This document shows, piece by piece, positions 61,090 to 64,000 of a stretch of DNA of 64,000 bases. The notes below the pieces were generated by a model. That model ran no database searches and was not told the DNA's origin. It worked only from the letters and a program-made list of their open reading frames with translations. The stretch comes from Heliocidaris erythrogramma. Its lineage: Eukaryota > Echinodermata > Echinoidea > Camarodonta > Echinometridae. Numbering within the stretch: position 1 is the stretch's first letter; every line of letters starts with the position of its first letter. The DNA lies in assembly GCA_025617745.1 (NCBI GenBank), contig CM046853.1:51072604-51136603 (forward strand), written 5' to 3'. The translations under genes were made by a program, and so were the position numbers.

Positions 61090-61185
61090 TTCTATTGTAT
61101 TTTTTGCACTTAGTGCGCCTCGAGCACTATTGTTCAAGTGGATATGGCGCCTTACAAAATAATCTTATATATTATTATTATTAAT
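61090..61185 (+). mobile_element. Possible SINE/LINE 3' end with (ATT)n tail
   Basis: The sequence TATGGCGCCTTACAAAATAA followed by TATATTATTATTATTAAT has the same layout as the tail of the insertion at 6806-7010 (minus strand). Only the 3' part can be seen, and the 5' limit is uncertain. The rest of 60720-61634 has no gene. Confidence 0.5.
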
Positions 61186-61634
61186 GCATTCCTGTTGCGC
61201 TTTGTGGGGTTAAAAGAAAAACTAAATCCTCTTTGTTCATCGTTATCTCTCTCAACTCTTGGCGAAGTAAATCTCTTCCTTTATAAAATACAATAAAATT
61301 GTACCGGATTTTCTAAATCCCCTTCCTCTGTCCATTAGGCTTCTGATATTCAAAATTAGCATAGTTATGAAAATTGGATCCGTTTATCCCCTTCTTTTAT
61401 TTGATTTGTTGTCTTTTTATGGCTCTTGTATCATTTCTCAGTCTAAGTGCATAACTTTACTTTATTTGATCCAGATTGTTTGTTACAATGGCCCCCGACA
61501 ACGTCATTTTATTTTATCATTCCGTATCTGTCGATATGTGACTAAAATGCTTTAGGAACGGTTGCTCTTTATAATTATGATGCTCACTGCGGTTTCCACT
61601 GACTCTACATATTACTGTTTGATTTAATATGTGC

Positions 61635-61852
61635 AAAAATGTTGGGTAAAAATTTGCCAAGCATGAAGGTAATTATGTGTCCGACCAACCTTTTGAAAAT
61701 TTTATGCTTAACTTGAGTATTGTTTTGCCCACTCACAATCACTTTTTAGTGCAAATTGAACATATTTCTCATGTTGAGCATATGATCTCTAAGATGTTGG
61801 TCGGACACATAATACCCTTATGTTGAGCAATTGTTTTTTACCCCAACATTTT
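61635..61852. mobile_element. 218-bp MITE with long TIRs
   Basis: The left end is AAAAATGTTGGGTAAAAATT and the right end on the minus strand AAAAAATGTTGGGGTAAAAA. Both continue into TTATGTGTCCGACCAAC and TATGCT-AAC, giving arms of about 80-90 bp with small indels around a core of about 50 bp. No coding frame and no clear target duplication. Confidence 0.85.
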
Positions 61853-62914
61853 TTATTTCAGGGTATGTGTATTTTCTTTCTGAATTTTCCTGTATCAGAG
61901 AGTATCAGAAATTAACCTAGAACACACTATGCTTTACATTTGATTTTTGAAGTACATGATTATATGATATACAACTAAACATTAAAATCTAAGCTTGACT
62001 GCCACGTTTCGTATCCTGATGGAAACATATCGAAGGTGAGGAAATATGCTTTTCCTTATTGTGAAAAAATCACATCCTGCTTGATTTCGTTCAAAAACAT
62101 TCTTTCCGTTGTTGTTGCGAGAAACAACAAGGTCCAATTACCCAGACCCTTATCGAATGCAATGAGCTATTTCTGACCCCATCGCGTGCTTAATGACGAG
62201 AGTACATTGAAAACACGCTTTGCGTGAAAGATAATGATCAAAGCTTAGTTGTAGATGATATACAAGGCAGATAGAAATATAATGATGATGTAGCCTACGT
62301 ATACCCTTCTCACGGCAATGGAACATCTGAGCCTAACAAGGTGTGGTTATATACAAAACATATTACTAATACTAATACTAAAAATACTAATACCTAAAAA
62401 CACTCTAATGAGGATAGATGCTAAAATCACTCTTTATGCATACTACAGGCACTATTAAAGTGACTATTTTAGCCGATGAAGCAAAGCAGATTCAATACCA
62501 AAACAAATAGACCTATATATCAATTTTTAATTTTGGAAACACAATTTGTAAATGGATCTTCACAAGGTTGCCAATGCAACGGGAGGAAGGAAATGAATGA
62601 GGTAAATTATTTTCTACTTCACTAAACGGCACACATTTGCTATTGATAACCTAATAATCATTTTTCAAATATCTTTTGATATTGTCTGCATATTTAACCT
62701 CTTCAATTTATAGGCCAATATGAAAACATTCCAGGGAAAACTTGAACGTACATGCATTCAAGCCGGGACATGTCAGAGTGGATTGATGACAAAAATAAAA
62801 GTGAACGGGCGCCATCTCTTGACCCAACCACTATAGTTTGTATTTCCTACTGCACATGTTCACTGAACTCAATCATAACTGCTCTGAAAAGCTATAGTCA
62901 GGTCTGTTAATAAG
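61853..62914. other. No gene recognised
   Basis: AT-rich, with a short (ACTAAT)n-like run near 62363-62392. No supported feature. Confidence 0.5.
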
Positions 62915-64000
62915 ATTTTGGGGGACAGAATTTACAAAAGCGAATTTTTTTTTGCCTGTTAGTCATATGTATTAATAACGTTCATTTTAGGGTGCCACGA
63001 AATCGGTGAATGGCATCCTATTTAAAAATGCTAATTTATGCAAAAAACCCCAACAAATTCAATTATTTCTGGAAATATTAAAAACTAGTTTCTTAATTTT
63101 TCATATCCAGGTGAATGTGATGAAATCATCGAATTAATTTTGCTTTATCTTAGTATTAATTTATATTAACTTATGCATGGCACATATTCTATGATATACT
63201 CACAAACTAAATGTGGAAGCGCTTCATATTCTAGGCTCCTATTTTGTTAGATCGATCAGTTAAATTGAAATGACATTACTAATTCCAATAATTTTGTAAT
63301 GTTTATTGATTTTATTAGAATTGATTCATATTTATGAATAATGCACATTTGAAATGACATATCAAGAAGTGACTATACAAGCACCTCACATTTGTAACAT
63401 GGGTGAATAAGGTCAGGTTAATGAAATGACTATGCAATAGTTGGTGTAATATTGTGAGTATATTCCTTGACTTTTAAAACTATTTTATTATAATTTATGC
63501 ATATAAATGCATTAAAAAAATTGCAATGGCATATTAATAACCGACTATACCAGCACTTCCAATTTGATACTCACTGTTAAACAAGGTCAGGTAAATGAAA
63601 TGACAATGGTAAACTGTAATTTTCAGAGTATATTTCTTGATTTTAATGCAAATATACTGTACGTATTGAAGAGCTGAAGCTCTTAAATACGTACCATATG
63701 AACACTTTGGATACATGTAATTCCATAATTTGCATAAATTTAGATGTGGGTTATTTGATGGCTCCTGTGGATAAAAAATAAATTTGTAGGCACAGCAAAT
63801 ACATATGGAAAGTTTGGTACATTTTCAAGCACTTTGATTTTTACATTGTCTAGGTAGATAATTGGCATATATTAGCAGAATTATGCATGGAGATGTGGTT
63901 TGATTGATTCGATGGGTCCTGTGGGAAAAAAAGATGCAGCTATTGTCCTTACAAGTACATCTGCAAAGTTTGGTGCTTTTGTGAACTCTGTCCCCAAAAC
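62915..64000. mobile_element. Inverted-repeat element running to the window edge
   Basis: TTTTGGGGGACAGAATTTAC with CAAAAGC at the left matches GTTTTGGGGACAGAGTTCAC with AAAAGC read from the last base on the minus strand, an inverted repeat of about 26 bp. Inside are two sets of diverged direct repeats: one with period about 174 bp (AGGTCAGGT followed by AATGAAATGAC at about 63411 and 63585) and one with period about 156 bp (AAGTTTGGT near 63811 and 63967, each preceded by a GGCTCCTGTGG/GGGTCCTGTGG module). It is about 1.09 kb long if it ends at the edge. No coding frame, so it is a non-autonomous modular element. The flank beyond 64000 is not visible. Confidence 0.65.

Overview
This is AT-rich eukaryotic DNA with no convincing host protein-coding gene. 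The open frames are short and lack protein-like structure, and I found no tRNA gene, rRNA, operon or CRISPR array. What can be supported is mobile-element debris: two non-LTR retrotransposon (LINE) fragments (one present twice), a tRNA-derived SINE, several LINE/SINE-type 3' tails, and about a dozen non-autonomous inverted-repeat elements (MITEs and foldbacks), plus microsatellites and long G homopolymers. The style, and terminal sequences that I recognise from memory as common in sea urchins and other marine invertebrates, suggest an invertebrate deuterostome, most likely an echinoderm. That assignment is inference.

Layout. Positions 1-8500 and 18478-26968 are almost identical (about a dozen differences, mostly small indels). 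Copy 1 stops exactly at a 500-N gap (8501-9000), so an assembly false duplication is at least as likely as a recent tandem duplication. Each copy holds a decayed minus-strand LINE with a short (ATT)n-tailed element inserted in it, a G-run repeat with inverted ends, and a 309-bp tandem duplication. Right of the gap is part of a repeat with a 33-bp terminal palindrome. A longer inverted copy lies at 47331-48630. Between 9.6 and 18.5 kb lie a modular foldback (13832-14443) and a SINE with a duplicated A box (17230-17670). From 27 to 38 kb the sequence is mostly featureless, apart from (AGT)n arrays, one of them split by a MITE, and a small MITE at 34304.

The right half is denser: a Tc1/mariner-type MITE with TA target sites (38161-38878), a young inverted repeat abutting a LINE 3' half (40505-41978), a long-TIR element (46601-47329) immediately beside the palindrome-ended repeat, a 336-bp element with perfect 9-bp target duplications (51780-52133), a 751-bp element built of about 23 GATATC-centred palindromes with 10-bp flanking direct repeats (53604-54374), two small elements back to back (57013-57508), and a large inverted-repeat element running off the right edge (62915-64000).

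No pathway or gene system can be reconstructed. The most unusual objects are the GATATC palindrome array and the 13.8-kb foldback. Boundaries were read by eye without alignment software.
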